Below, piece by piece: positions 1 to 11,478 of a stretch of 64,000 nucleotides of DNA. Every line of letters begins with the position of its first letter. Position 1 is the first letter of the stretch. The translations under genes and the position numbers were made by a program. The notes below the pieces were generated by a model. That model did not search any database and was not told where the DNA came from. It saw only the letters and a list, made by a program, of their open reading frames with translations. The stretch comes from Nepenthes gracilis (Eukaryota > Streptophyta > Magnoliopsida > Caryophyllales > Nepenthaceae): assembly GCA_033239525.1 (NCBI GenBank), contig BSYO01000015.1, positions 18,103,713 to 18,167,712 of the forward strand. The letters run 5' to 3'.

Positions 1-500
1 CCTTCAACTCTGTTTTGTCCCCGGATGGTCCAATAGCACAGCCCACTCTTGCCTCCCAAACACAGCGATCGGGAGGCTCACTCCTAGACCGAGTTTTCAT
101 TTTCCTAAAGTATCCCCATTTCTTCTTTAGGACTTTCTCTCGTTGTGCTCCCAAAGCGTTCTTCAGGCCTGTTATAGCCTTGAGGACGCGAAGATGCTTG
201 GATCTGATTATTTGTTGGCCTCTCGGGCCTTTTGGCAGGCATTTTTTTCCTCGGGCCACCTTTTCTGGTGGCCGGCGCAAGGACGGCTATGGGCGGAGCC
301 TCCTACTATGGCTGCTCTTGCCGAGAGTAAAGTATTTGGAGTAGACAGTAGTAGGTCTGCATCTACTCCATCAGTTGTTGAAAGAAAGGCGCAGGTGCCT
401 CGCCTGTCGTCCCGTTGACTAGGATACCAGCAGCGTCGTCCTGGTCGGGAGAAGTGGCATCTCTAGCGGGATCGCTAGCTGGGGCTCTCGAATTCACCAT
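1..500 (-). pseudogene. Ty3/gypsy (Tat-like) gag, 5' part, cut by window edge
   Basis: Reading the minus strand, an ATG at 500-498 follows a primer-binding site and LTR in the order expected for a Ty3/gypsy element. The first 45 codons (363-500) are open and rich in Ala, Asp and Pro, ending FFQQLME before a stop. The same frame continues through further stops into a basic Lys/Arg/Pro-rich stretch (PKEEMGIL near 110), like the start of Tat-lineage gag proteins. Gag would form the virus-like particle. The element runs off the left edge, so only the first part is visible. The plus-strand ORFs at 15-344 and 143-418 are shadows. Assignment rests mainly on context: LTR, primer site and leader immediately upstream. 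Confidence 0.6.
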
Positions 501-568
501 TGCAGATGAGTCTAGCAGTGAAAAGAGAACATTGTGAGGGAGTGTGGTTGGCTTTTCGTAAGCGTTTT

Positions 569-586
569 CCCTGAGGCAGGCGCTGA
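569..586 (-). other. Primer-binding site of the left-edge element
   Basis: On the minus strand the LTR ends in ATCA, followed by TCAGCGCCTGCCTCAGGG. This resembles the TTGGCGCCGTCTGTGGG type of site that follows the 5' LTR in plant Tat-like elements and pairs with a tRNA 3' end. The equivalent sites in this window lie at 35625 and 46567. Confidence 0.6.
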
Positions 587-1649
587 TGATCGTCATTGGA
601 TCGAACTTTGAGCAATTCGGTGATCTTACATGCGATTTTGGCTCCGTTCATCGAGTTTAGATCCAGCACACCACTAAAACGAGTTGAAGGTCAGTGTGTC
701 GGTGGAAAGTTATCTCACCAAAAATACTCCGACGCTCAAGACAGTAAACAGCCTTCGAATATGGGAAGGTACCTAAAAATGAGAATTGAGAGGGAGAGTG
801 TAAGAGTGCGTGGGTTTCCAAATAAAAGAGAGATAATGCCGTCTTTTGAATCTGGTCAGTGGGTGAAGGCAGTAGGCGTTTGTCAACAAAAAGGGCGCTT
901 GTGTGCCTTTGATTTGTGTTCTTTCTCTCAGTGCGTTCACACAGAGAGAGGGAGTACGAAATCGTCCCGGAATGCGTAGTTGAGAGCGTATGTTTTCTTC
1001 ATGTAACAGGGAGTCGTATGTTTGAGTGGCAGAAAGCGTAGTAGTAGGCTTTGTGTGAGTAGTTGTTCGCATGCCCTGAGCGAAGACCCTAGGGCTCATT
1101 TTAATAGCGGCAGGGCAATCTTCCTTGGTTGAAAGGTGTGATCTCCTACGCCATATTTAGGCGGCCTTCCTTGTGGGAAAGGCACGCGTTGCCTAATTAG
1201 CTGAGATTATTTCCTTGTCTGACGGGTAGCGGCTTTCTAAATTTTCTGCCTTCCTTTTGAGTATATTACCGTTGGAAGGCTTCACTTCGAAGGAACTGGA
1301 AGGATCTGGCATCTTCCTTATGGGAAAGGCGCCGATTTTGTCAACGTCCTTTTTGGAGTTGGTTGGGTTTATGGAATGCGCAGAGTTAGGACCTAAGTGG
1401 GCTAGGCCCGTGAAAAGTCTTTTTATTCTTGGCCTGTTGCTACAGTGATTCTGATCAATGCGCAGGTTGACCGTCCTAAGCGCAAGTGGGCCGCCCGCCT
1501 GTGTCTCAGTCGGTCAACGCTGGCGTTGACCGTCTGACGCGTGTTTGGACCTTTCGGCCATCATTTCCTATTGGGCCAATGTTGACTGTCCAACAGTGGA
1601 TTTGTGTTGCCTTTAACTATTGGGCCAGCCCATTTACAGTACACCATCA
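587..1649 (-). mobile_element. LTR of Ty3/gypsy Tat-like element (5' LTR, minus strand)
   Basis: On the minus strand this segment starts TGATGGTG and ends GATCA, directly before the primer site and gag. Near its 3' end it has the motif shared by the Ty3 LTRs here (TTGAGCGTCGGAG, plus-strand 728-739). It also holds two 20-bp inverted pairs of GGTCAA/TTGACC type, at 1453-1472 and 1512-1531. Length about 1.06 kb matches the other full LTRs. The partner LTR lies outside the window. The 5' boundary is inferred by comparison with other LTR starts. Confidence 0.75.
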
Positions 1650-2175
1650 GACAATAAGATACATGGATGAGACTAATGTCTAAGCAAATAATAATCGATA
1701 ATCATTTGAAATAAATAATATTAAATGTACGAAAATAATAACAAAAAAATATAAAGCTTAACACTAAATTTCATCTAAGGCTACACAACTCGTCGGAGTT
1801 ACAACTCAAAAACAATACAAGAACGGTCCCATTGGACCTGCATAGCACCAAGATAAAAAATTCTGTAGAATTCAAATGTCATTAGTAATAGCCGAGGATC
1901 TGCTTTGAAATCCAACATCACTAGAACACAGGGATTCTTTCGGTCTCAATATGTTAGAGTCGCACGTCCTTGAAGTCAAAACTTAAATATTATAGAAATT
2001 GGATTCTAATTTAATACATCTCAAATTCCAAAATCCAAATTCATTTACGTCAAATACGACTCTAAATTAATGCCCATAATTAATTATCAAAATAACCGAC
2101 TTAACCTAATCAATACTGGTATACAATTTACAACAAACTATTAAATGATTCGAATACAAATAATTATCCAAATAT
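1650..2175. other. Intergenic, AT-rich, no gene seen
   Basis: I see no supported coding region, LTR or inverted repeat here. It separates the left-edge LTR from the solo LTR at 2181. Confidence 0.6.
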
Positions 2176-2439
2176 AGGATTGATGGTTCTAGTAACTATG
2201 GGCCCAATAGGTCAGGTCCCGCAGTAAGCTTACAATCCACTATAACTCTTTCAAAGTAAAAGTCCCACATTACTTTTGGAGAAACAGTGCATCTGTAAAT
2301 CCTACTATAAAAGCAAACATCCTCAGACTTTGAAGAACAAGTTTGAGAGACTCGAAGAAGTTCAAAAATCTCCATGAGGCTCCACATGGTTTGGAGAAGG
2401 GCGTAGCCATTGTTAGCCAATCTCTAATAAGAGCGGAAT

Positions 2440-2850
2440 GGCGGCCAGGAGGCTACTAGCCCTCCTCCCATCATGATACCTTTAACCCTCCTGCCGTCCG
2501 GAGGTTATCAGCCCTCCGCTAGCTAGGAGGATCTTAGCGCTCTACCAGTCTGGAGAATAGTAGCCATCTGCTGTCATGAGGCACCTAGCCCTCCCCTCGT
2601 CTAAAGGCCAATAGCCTTCCGCCGCCAAGGGAATCTCAGCCTTCCTTCTGGAACCCTCAGCCCTCCGTCTCGCAGTCAAGAGCACTCTGTCTCGGAGTTA
2701 GGATCCCTCTGTCCTAGAACTAGGAACCCTCAGTCTAGGAGCACTCCTCCCGGCGAGGGGCCATCCGTCCTAAGAGCCCTCCATCCTAGATCCAAAAGCA
2801 CTCCGTCCCGGAGATGGAAGCTTGCTGTCCAAGAGTCAACCCTCCGCTTA
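2440..2850 (+). repeat. Degenerate short tandem repeat in LTR (CCCTCCGTCCTAGGAG-like)
   Basis: Variants of a roughly 20-25 bp unit with the core CCCTCCGTCYTAGRAG recur through this stretch. A related array occurs in the LTR at 11479-12504 (about 11820-12060) and, in reverse, in the LTR at 57161-58263. The array belongs to this LTR subfamily. Confidence 0.6.
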
Positions 2851-2889
2851 GGTAACTAGGATGTTGACTAACCACGGCAACTTAGTCCT

Positions 2890-3325
2890 TCTCCTTAAAG
2901 CAGCCCTCCACAGGCGTACCTCTAAGCCACCCTTCGCGGGCGCTCCTCTAAGTCGTCCATCTATTGAACACATCTCTAAGCCGTCCTCCGCGGGCGCATC
3001 TCCAAGCCGCTCTCTGTCGGTGCACCTCTAAGCCACCCTCTATAGGCACCCCTCAATGCTGCCCTCCACGGGCACACTTCTAAGTCACCATCTGCGGGCG
3101 CACCTCTAAGCCATCCCTCTGCTGGACACACTTCCAAGCCGCCCTGTATTAGTGCACCTCCAAGCCGTCCTCTATAGGCGCACCTTAGAGCCGCCCTCTA
3201 TAGGTGCACTTTAGAACTGCCCTCTGCAGGCGTACCTCTAAGCTGCCTTCTAAGGCGCACCTTTAAGCCGTCCTCTAAGGCGCACCTTTAAGCCGTCCTC
3301 TAAGGCGCACCTCTAAGCCGCTTCT
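2890..3325 (+). repeat. Minisatellite in LTR (CACCTCTAAGCCGCCCTCT-like), about 16 units
   Basis: A 25-29 bp unit built around GCACCTCTAAGCCGYCCTCT is repeated about 16 times with substitutions. The last units, near 3249-3323, are nearly identical 25-bp copies, suggesting recent slippage or unequal exchange. The same unit appears inverted at about 57440-57545 and in decayed form at about 10265-10350. Confidence 0.8.
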
Positions 3326-3609
3326 TTGTTGAGCGAATTCAAACGTTTTACCGCTATATGCATATATGCATTCATCGCATTTTCCTAGTATCTTTCTATT
3401 CTCTGAGAAATATTTCTAATTTGAGTGTCGGAGGATATACGGTGGGAATAATTTTTGCCGTCTTCTGACCTCTTGTTTATAGTTTGTGGTGTATAGGTTT
3501 CAAGTTAATAGCGATGGAGACCGGATCCACTCCAATTCAACTTGCAATGGAAGAATGGAAGGCTCCCTAATCCGTATCACAACCCGAGAACTAGGAACGC
3601 ATAAAGGAT

Positions 3610-5740
3610 AAAAAAAAACTACATCTAAAAATGGTTTAAAAACTCAACAACCACTCAATTGAAACCATTAATAAGAAAAAGTATCTTTAACTGGAATCAG
3701 ATTATCTAATATTATAATATCTAACAACATGCAAACATTTTAAACTATCCTCGTCTCTTAGCCAAATAAAGCTAATAGCCAAACTATTAATCTAAATATT
3801 TAAAATATAATTAAAACATCTAAAACATTCTAAGAACTATTTTTTTAAAAGTTTTTCCATGATCCGTGATTTTTGCTATTTTATTTGAGCTTGTTAGTAT
3901 GCAATTTTAGCAAAAATGTGATAAGAGTAAGTCTAATATTTAACAAAGTATTATAAATATTATATATGTAGATATATCGAATGAGTATATAGGAGATGAC
4001 AATTATTATCAAAATTTAAAATACCAATAATTTCAAGATTTCGATAAGGCATGCAAAAATCATAAATGAATAGAAGAACATTGAATATGCCTAGACCGCA
4101 TAAAACTTGCTAAATTTGTGCAAACATTTACAAGTATAAAATCTATGAAAATCGTGATCGAATGAGAACATGAAAGGTACTAAATAAAAACAAAGAATTG
4201 GTAATTATTTCACTAACAATTGTCAAATATTGAAATTAAAATTATGATTATTTTCATATAATTAAAAATCATGTACCACTATTTATGATCTATGAGATCA
4301 TATAAAAGATCTAACCATTTTTAATTATAGTAAAAAGAAAGATTCTGGAAGCAACAATGGTGAAAATATAAATGGGGCCTAAAACTAATCAAGATATTAT
4401 TAGATTTATATATTTTTTATTTTTTTAAAATTCTAATATAAAAAATATTTAAAAATATTTAAGAAAATTAATAAAATATAATGTATTTTTATAACATTTT
4501 ATGTACTTTCTATTTTTTAACCTTTTTTATTTTTTAAAAAATATGGATCGTGTTATGTCGGCTATGTCTCCGCCTATAGTAATGATTATCCCAGCACAAC
4601 GCAAGTCACGTATCGTGTTGGGCCGAAACATATAAGTTCCGTATCATACCAGACACACCCAACCACGTAAACGTGTCATACTGACACAATACAGTTTATT
4701 TAACACTATGACAAGTAAAACTCCAAGATACACAAAGACGGTGACGTGGTTGTGAGACCTCAACGGTTGATCAAAATAGATCACAAAAATTACATAAATC
4801 AATGCAGCGAGTTACCATCAAAATCTCTAAAAAATCAAAGAAAGTGTCTCGGAGCAGTTCTTCAACCAGGATCAAAGGCACCGATCTCCACAGATGACCG
4901 GCATCCATCAACTGTCATGCCTTGTAACCACTTGTTGTGTCTACAAATACTGAGGATTGTTTTTAACTGTTGTAGGAGATTGCTTAGGAGATTTGCCCAT
5001 GAAATTGGTTTCCTATTTATTATTGAGTAGTAGTAAAAAGATTGGGCATTGTTTTCCTTGCTTGTGTCCCGGTAGTACTTGGACAATGTAAAGGGCCTAA
5101 ACTGTAGGGCTATTATTCGGGCCATACCCTATTAATTGGGAGAAATTTGTGGGATATGTTCTCCTAAAGTAACAAGCTGTTGGGCCTACGGGCTTCTTTC
5201 TCTTATATTATTACAATAGATTTTTGCTCATAAATGGGCCTCTCATAGACGCCCAACACAGAAAAAATCAACCACTTAACTCTGAATTCCTTTTTGAAGT
5301 AAACTAAATAATTTTTAAATAATGTAATATTTTACCTATTTATTTATTTGCAGATGAGTTCGTTTATATTGATAGATAGGTATGTGAGACATCAAGCTAT
5401 TAAAAAATATTTAAAGGACACGTAAAAAATATCCTCCAAGCAAGCCCAATTTAAAAGGAATTTTGGAAAAACTATAAAGAATTAAGGGCAATCGAATTTT
5501 CGAGCAGATGATTATTTTTGTCGAAATTAATTGAGAATTTCTAAATTTGAAAACTAAGTTAAAAATTGAATTAATTAATTAGCAATAAATTAATTTCTTC
5601 CTTTTTATATTTTTAAATGTTACTTAATTGTTATCGATCTCTTTTTTTTTCTAATTATCAAAAATCAGTCAAAAATCGTTATATTTAATTATTGTTAAAT
5701 TATTTTCTTCTTTTTTGTATTTTAATTGTGTCTATTGCTC
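3610..5740. other. Intergenic AT-rich region, no gene seen
   Basis: AT-rich sequence with homopolymer runs. Around 4540-4740 is a slightly GC-richer patch with CGTGT/GACAC words, loosely like one at 44250-44345 that is also preceded by AT-rich AAAATATAAT stretches. These may be two relics of one element, but I cannot name a family. The ORFs at 4746-5030 and 4862-5125 lack support. Confidence 0.5.
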
Positions 5741-5817
5741 GATAATCATTTGATTATTATTATTTTTTTAGAGAAATCAATTTAAGATAATTATTTTCGT
5801 TTAAAATTGATATATTT
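5741..5817 (+). repeat. Left copy of ~75-bp direct repeat
   Basis: This segment (starting GATAATCATTTGATTATTAT) is repeated with few changes at 6742-6817. The two copies bracket about 0.92 kb of distinct, GC-richer sequence. Confidence 0.75.
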
Positions 5818-6741
5818 TGAAAAAAATGCGTTTCGTCTAACGCGTGTTTAGTTAAAAGTATCGCGGATAAATGAAAATAAATATCTAATACACGTAAAAG
5901 ATATTTAGCATTAGATACATATGAGACTAACAATCATGCATAATACAATAACGATAAGTAATAGAGATAAAGATCTGATTTTTGGTTACGAAGTGAAAAC
6001 TCAATCTGGCGGTATCGAGAAAAACACCGGGCTTCAACGGCGGGGAAGCAATGCACTATGAAAATCAACTACTGGAAGAGATTGGTGGTAACGGCCATTG
6101 CCTGGCGAACTTACTCCCGTCAGCGTTATCCCTACCAAGGAACTCCTTGGATTTGCCCATGATGACGGAACCGAACTCCTTCGGTCTTCACGCCAATCTT
6201 TCCTCGAACCACTTGAATTTCCAATCACGATGCAGTCTCCTTTTCACGGACCAGCGTCTCCAAGCGAGGTAGAAGAATGAAAGTTTGAATGGAAAAGAAA
6301 AAGAAAAATGGTGAGAAAACCATTTAGAACATGAAGATCAAAAGCGTGTCTTTTGATTTTCTCAAGATAAGCTAAATTAATGGAGCATGTAGGGCTTTCT
6401 TATCAAGTTTAATGGCTTCACCAGATGTAAACAAAGGCTTGTGGCGTCTTAGGGTTTGAAAATAAGGTATGAATTTATAGTGGAGCCAAAATGCGTTTGA
6501 AAATTCTACCCGTTGGGTCGGCGCTCGGCGGGGCTCGGCCTTGCTGTGGTGGGCTATAGCGCGCAGCCGGTGGCCCCCTCTGAAATTTCAGCTCGAGCGG
6601 ATCTTGGCGCTGTTGTTGTAGTGGTGGACAGATTTTAGGTTGGCGGGTATCGAGCGAGAGGCGAGGGGAAGGCTTGGACCGGATCGAGCGAATGGAGGCG
6701 GGTTAAATTATTTTTAATCCTTTGGCCACAACCCGACATCT
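5818..6741. mobile_element. Possible copia-type LTR segment between direct repeats
   Basis: The segment has a central GC-rich block and phrases familiar from plant copia LTR ends: a TGGTTACGAAGTGAAAACTC stretch near 5983 and GCACTATGAAAA near 6052. A TATA-like CTATAAATTC can be read on the minus strand near 6473-6482. It is not flanked by a short target duplication. Instead ~75-bp direct repeats lie on both sides. Family and orientation are uncertain, and the small ORFs inside (6034-6280) have no support as genes. Confidence 0.35.
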
Positions 6742-6817
6742 GATAATTATTTGATTATTATTTTTTTTAAATAAATCAATTTAAGATAATTATTTCCGTT
6801 TAAAATTGATGTATTTA
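6742..6817 (+). repeat. Right copy of ~75-bp direct repeat
   Basis: Matches 5741-5817 with a few substitutions and small indels in the T-run. Far too long to be a target-site duplication. Confidence 0.75.
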
Positions 6818-8106
6818 ATTACTTATAAATTAATCCTAGTTAATCCATTATATATATTTAACTCACACAAATCAAATCACGTATGGATTTGCTTCTCTCT
6901 TCTTTTCAGGTAGCTTTTCCAGAGCGCCACATGCTTGCCAAGCTTCGGCTGACATAAAACACATGACCAAAACTCAGTTGTCATAAGCTTTATGGAAATA
7001 ATAAGAAGATTATCGATGGCACATCATTAATATTATTTTACCACATCTTAAAAATTATTATTTTATAACACAAAATTCCTTATTATATTACTACGTGAAT
7101 AAAGTTGTGCAAATTTAACTACTCCATAAAACCCACTACGTAAAATATATATATATATATCTGTTATATTAAGATTATATTTATTTATGAAAAATACTTA
7201 CCAGATGAAAATATGTTTTAAAAAATTATTTTTGAGTAAAATAAATTTATATTATTTTCATAGTATAATATGATAGTATTTTAAACCCATTTTAAAAAAT
7301 AGCTTCATAATAATTTTCATAATTATGGATTTTTCTTTTATTGCGAGGCAACTCATTCTGTATATACACATCTTTATTTTTAATTTTTTTTTTAACTTCT
7401 AATAAATTATACATATAAAAATAAATTATAAATCTAGTCTGCTGGCCGGGATAATGGTGGGGGGTTCTTGCTTCTCGAAGAAGGAATTTTGGCCCCCATA
7501 TGGGTTTTTTTATTTTTATATTTTAAATTTATAAAATAATTTTTTTTTTAAACTTAAGATGGGAAGAAACCCTACTTTGAGAAATAGGGTCCCCCATGGT
7601 CCTCTCATGCCTTTTTATTTCCCCCCTGAGGCAGAGGCACGCAGCTGCATAATGCTTTACCAAACAGAAGTATGAATTATTAAATCCCCATTTGTTTTCT
7701 TGTAATTACATCCCATCATGCTTAAATTTCTTGTTAACTATATTGATTCTTGTTCCCCGATGGGGCCTACTTAACTTGGTCTTTTTTTACCGAGAAATAT
7801 CATGTAACATTATAAAAATGTAAATTTATCTATATTGTTTGGCCCATATGTTATATTACTTGACTATATTTAAAAATATATTTATTTTTGTTCTAGAATG
7901 GTTCTTAGTCTCCATGTTATGTTGGCATCCTATTCTTTTTCTTTTCTTTGGTACGTAGTAGATAAAGATGTTGTTTGCCAGACAAAGCAACAACATGGTG
8001 GTGTGGCCCAAACTCATCATTACGTCTCCCCATCATAGCTCATCGCCTATGAAAAAATACACTTACATAATATATTCTTAACATTAGAATTATATATATA
8101 TATATA
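6818..8106. other. Intergenic AT-rich region, no gene seen
   Basis: Mostly AT-rich with A/T homopolymers and a short (AT)n run near 7147. No coding region or bounded element found. Confidence 0.5.
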
Positions 8107-8111
8107 TATAT

Positions 8112-8984
8112 TGGGTCCAAAATGAAGATCCAAAGAGATTCGAAACCCAACCCACAAAGCAGCTGCCTGAGGGGCAGTTGAGGCCCAACACTCCAGAGAT
8201 GTCTACGTGGTGGTCCACGTTCAACAGCCAATAGGCGTCGTCTGCAGCTTATTAATATTGTTGCCGGTGAGAAAAGCGAGCCAATGAGGAAACAATCATC
8301 GCTGCCAATCGCGGCTCAGGTGGCTGCTCATAGTCGCCCAACCAATCCCAATTTGAGGGGTAGATCAAGCGTGGCTAGTAGCGCCCGGCGGTCTACCTAC
8401 CACCGCTAAACGACAATTGACACGTTAGCAACCCCCGACAGTAATCAATAGCCAACAAACCCTTACAATAGGGATTTTGCACCCAAAGGTCTCTCGTCAG
8501 GGGACCTATAAAATCCTCCTTCTTCTACATAAAGGGGAATCGGATCCTGGATAATCGATTTAGCGTCACTAACCTTAGGCTCCATAGCCATTTTCTAGAC
8601 CCAAACTTCTCAACCTCCTCAGGCGACAAAAAGTCAGCCACTTGTCACAGTGCATACAGGGAGCCAGACTTCCCATTACCCGCTCATTACTCTCCCATAT
8701 AAGCATCCACGCACTATCCATATATTCACAACATATTTCTACACACCTTTAAGCGTGTGCCTCTTTCCGTTAATTGTAAAAAATTGCTGATTTGAGTGTC
8801 GGAGTGTCTTCGGTCAGAGAAATCTTGCCGGACTTTTGACTTCTGACCTCTTATTCGTTGATTGTGTTGTGTGGGTTCTAGGTTAATAGAGATGGAGAGT
8901 GGACCCTTTCGCGACTATCACCGTACGACGAGAAATTTAAAAGCTCCCTAATCCGTATGACAATTAAAAATCCAGGACGTAATA
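8112..8984 (+). mobile_element. Solo LTR of Tat-like Ty3 element, inserted in an (AT)n tract
   Basis: Runs from TGGGTCCAAAATG to GGACGTAATA and has the shared LTR-tail motif at 8792. Both flanks are (AT)n, so the element landed in an AT microsatellite. An ATATA-type target duplication is compatible but cannot be separated from the repeat. No internal coding sequence is attached. The short minus-strand ORF at 8040-8231 spans the boundary and is not a gene. Confidence 0.65.
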
Positions 8985-9467
8985 ATATATATATATATAT
9001 ATATAAATACTAGAAAAGAGTTGTAATATGATAATTATAAGGAGGAAGATCATCGTGTTTAGTTTCAATCAAGATATCATATATTACAATGGGAACCCCA
9101 TGCATGATGGTTGAGCATTCCGATGTCACTCAACAATGACACACTATAACATCTCATTATGCTGCTTGCTACGCCTTTTTAATTATTAATTTTGTTTGAA
9201 AGTCCAATCAATAATACTGTGTTTCTATTTTTTTTTTCTTTGTATTTAATTGTTTTTCTTTTCAATGCACTCAAAATTAATTTTATTAAATAAGTTTTTT
9301 TATAATTAATTTTATTTTAAGTATTTAAATTTTTTTTTAGTAGACGTAATATTTTTGTTATATAAATCTTAAATTTATTAATATTATTAGCTGAGAATTT
9401 AAATTTTTTGATTTTTTTAATTTTTTAAATCATATATAATTGATCAGTTATTTATTTTTAATAGGTA

Positions 9468-10641
9468 TGATCAAAGACGGGCTAATCCTATATTCAGTTG
9501 GATAAACAACCAAATGTTTAATCGGATAAGAGGCACAAATGCCAAATGACTTAATAGAAATTACCATAGAACTCATCAGATAATAGCACTTGAACGCCTA
9601 AATTAAGGATAAAAGTTTAAACATCCAGATATTTAAGGATCATGATGAGCGATCGAGGCGACGTTGGACTTTGATGAGTTATGTAGTCCATGGCTGGCGC
9701 AAAGCCCAACTTGCAAAAGGACGATGGACTGATGGACAACGGCCCAATGAGAAGCTCTCCTCAGCCCCAAAATACTTGACACGTGGCAGTGTGCCCAAGT
9801 TACACGCCTTGAGTCTGCTTAGCGATGTATGGGCCATTAAGCAAACCTATTAGATGAGCCCAAAGATGCGATTCAACCCTTTTCAATTCAACAAATAAAT
9901 CTATCAGTCCTTATCATCACACGGTCCCTAGGCAGTTGCAAGAGTAAAAATCGAAGGCGGTAGCCACCAAACACTCACCCAGGAAATTTTGACGGTGCAG
10001 AGTGCCAAGTGTGGAGGTATGATGGTAGCTACCCAGAGGTACAGGATTGTAGCCCTTGTAGCTCATGATTGCGGGTGCAAGTGTTAGTCACTCATGGATT
10101 TGGGGACATGGAGCCCTAGAGGATGGCTACTTACATTCCCTTAATAAATACATCTCTCATTTCAAAAGAAGGAGATTCGAACTCTGAACCCTCAAAGCAA
10201 GTAAGCGAGCATCAAACTCACCAAGATGGAGAACATTCTCCAAACTTAGGTGCCCATACGCATTTAAACCTCCTAAAGTTGTCCCCTTGTGAGCGTATCT
10301 ATAAACTGCTTCCTTGCAAGCGTAACTCCAAGCCGCTCCCAATCTTGTGCATCCCCCGAAACTTAGTCCTTTGCAACTCGCGCATCCCCCCTCACACAAT
10401 TGCATTCATGCATTCCATTATTCCCTCCATCTTTCTCATTTTGAAGGAAAATTTTTTATTTGAGTATTGAAAGATATACCGGGAAGTGAGTCCCACCATT
10501 TTCTAACATCTTATTTATTTATCGTAATATACAAGATCTGAATTCGAGTTAACGAAAACTAGACATGTTTCAATTCGATCCACTAGGTAAGATCGAACGA
10601 CTCCCCAATTCGGATAGTAACTTGAATCCAAGGATACATCA
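9468..10641 (+). mobile_element. Solo LTR of Tat-like Ty3 element
   Basis: Starts TGATCAAAGACGGG. Its opening (GGATAAACAACC, GGATAAGAGGC) parallels that of the LTR at 34910. The tail carries the shared motif at 10460 and ends ATACATCA. A decayed CCTCTAAGCC-like minisatellite lies at about 10265-10350. No clean 5-bp target duplication is visible. ORFs at 10123-10470 and 10157-10405 fall inside it and are not genes. Confidence 0.65.
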
Positions 10642-10807
10642 AACTTGAGAATCAAGTAATCTTATCATTAAATAAATATAACAATTATATACTGCTGGTA
10701 ACGTTTTTCACCACTGATTTGAAATAACATCATACACATGCATCGATTTTAGATATTAATTAATCAAACGGTACCTCTACCCATAAATCAAACCTTTTCC
10801 ACAAAGA

Positions 10808-11149
10808 AGGGGATGAAAAAAAAGAGAGAAGAAAAATACTGCTCAATCAAATAAGTACACAAAAAAAGAGTATACTTTTTTAAATAAATATTCATTCCCA
10901 TTCTCTTTCACTATTTACATTTTCTTCCTCAATATCTTTCTATATCTTTTTAGAAAGATCGATGATTTGAATGTTAGAGGATATATCGGAGAGTGAGTCC
11001 TATATACTTCTTATCTTCAATTTATTTCGTTGTACTACGTAAGATTCAGATTTATAATTATGAAGATCGAACCCGTTTGCATTCGGATATTCAAGCGAAA
11101 AATCGGCTCCCTAATTCGTATAATAATCCGAATTCTCAAATCGCATCCA
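10808..11149 (+). mobile_element. Truncated LTR (3' part) of Tat-like Ty3 element
   Basis: Resembles the last ~340 bp of the LTR at 34910-35624 across its length, including AAATAAATATTCATTCCCAT, the shared motif near 10968 and the ending TCGCATCCA. The 5' half is missing. The ORF at 10993-11229 runs through it and is not a gene. Confidence 0.6.
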
Positions 11150-11478
11150 TTTTATTGATTTTAATAGTGACATTCATTAAAATTTTGATAAATTTGTTGA
11201 GTTATTTTATAACAAAATATAATATCTAATTACTCATATTAAATTCTTTGCTTATTGAATACTTTTTTTCATTAATTTTCATAAAAACAATAAATCTGGA
11301 CTTTTATTTCACCTTCAACTACTACAAGAAAAGGGAAAAAAACAGCTGCAAGTATGTTCTTCAAATTAGAAACTCATGCATCATCCATAAATCCAGAGCA
11401 TAACTGTTAGATAAATGTTTAGCTCCTTTCTAACCAAAGTTTTTACAAATATATTTTTTAAAATGTAACTAATGGGTT

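Larger units (their letters stand above)
2181..3604 (+). mobile_element. Solo LTR of Tat-like Ty3/gypsy element with intact target duplication
   Basis: The segment begins TGATGGTTCT and ends ACGCATAA, with the shared LTR-tail motif at 3421. It is flanked by a perfect 5-bp duplication, AGGAT, at 2176-2180 and 3605-3609, which fixes both boundaries. No gag or pol lies beside it, so this is a solo LTR left by LTR-LTR recombination. At 1.42 kb it is longer than its relatives because two internal minisatellites have expanded. Short ORFs inside it are not genes. Confidence 0.85.

Noticed and set aside
15..418. Plus-strand ORFs at the left edge
   Set aside because: They overlap a minus-strand gag start that is placed correctly after primer site and LTR.
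2890..3325. Regular repeats that might suggest a CRISPR array
   Set aside because: Units are contiguous without unique spacers, sit inside an LTR and occur in other LTRs. The genome is plant nuclear.
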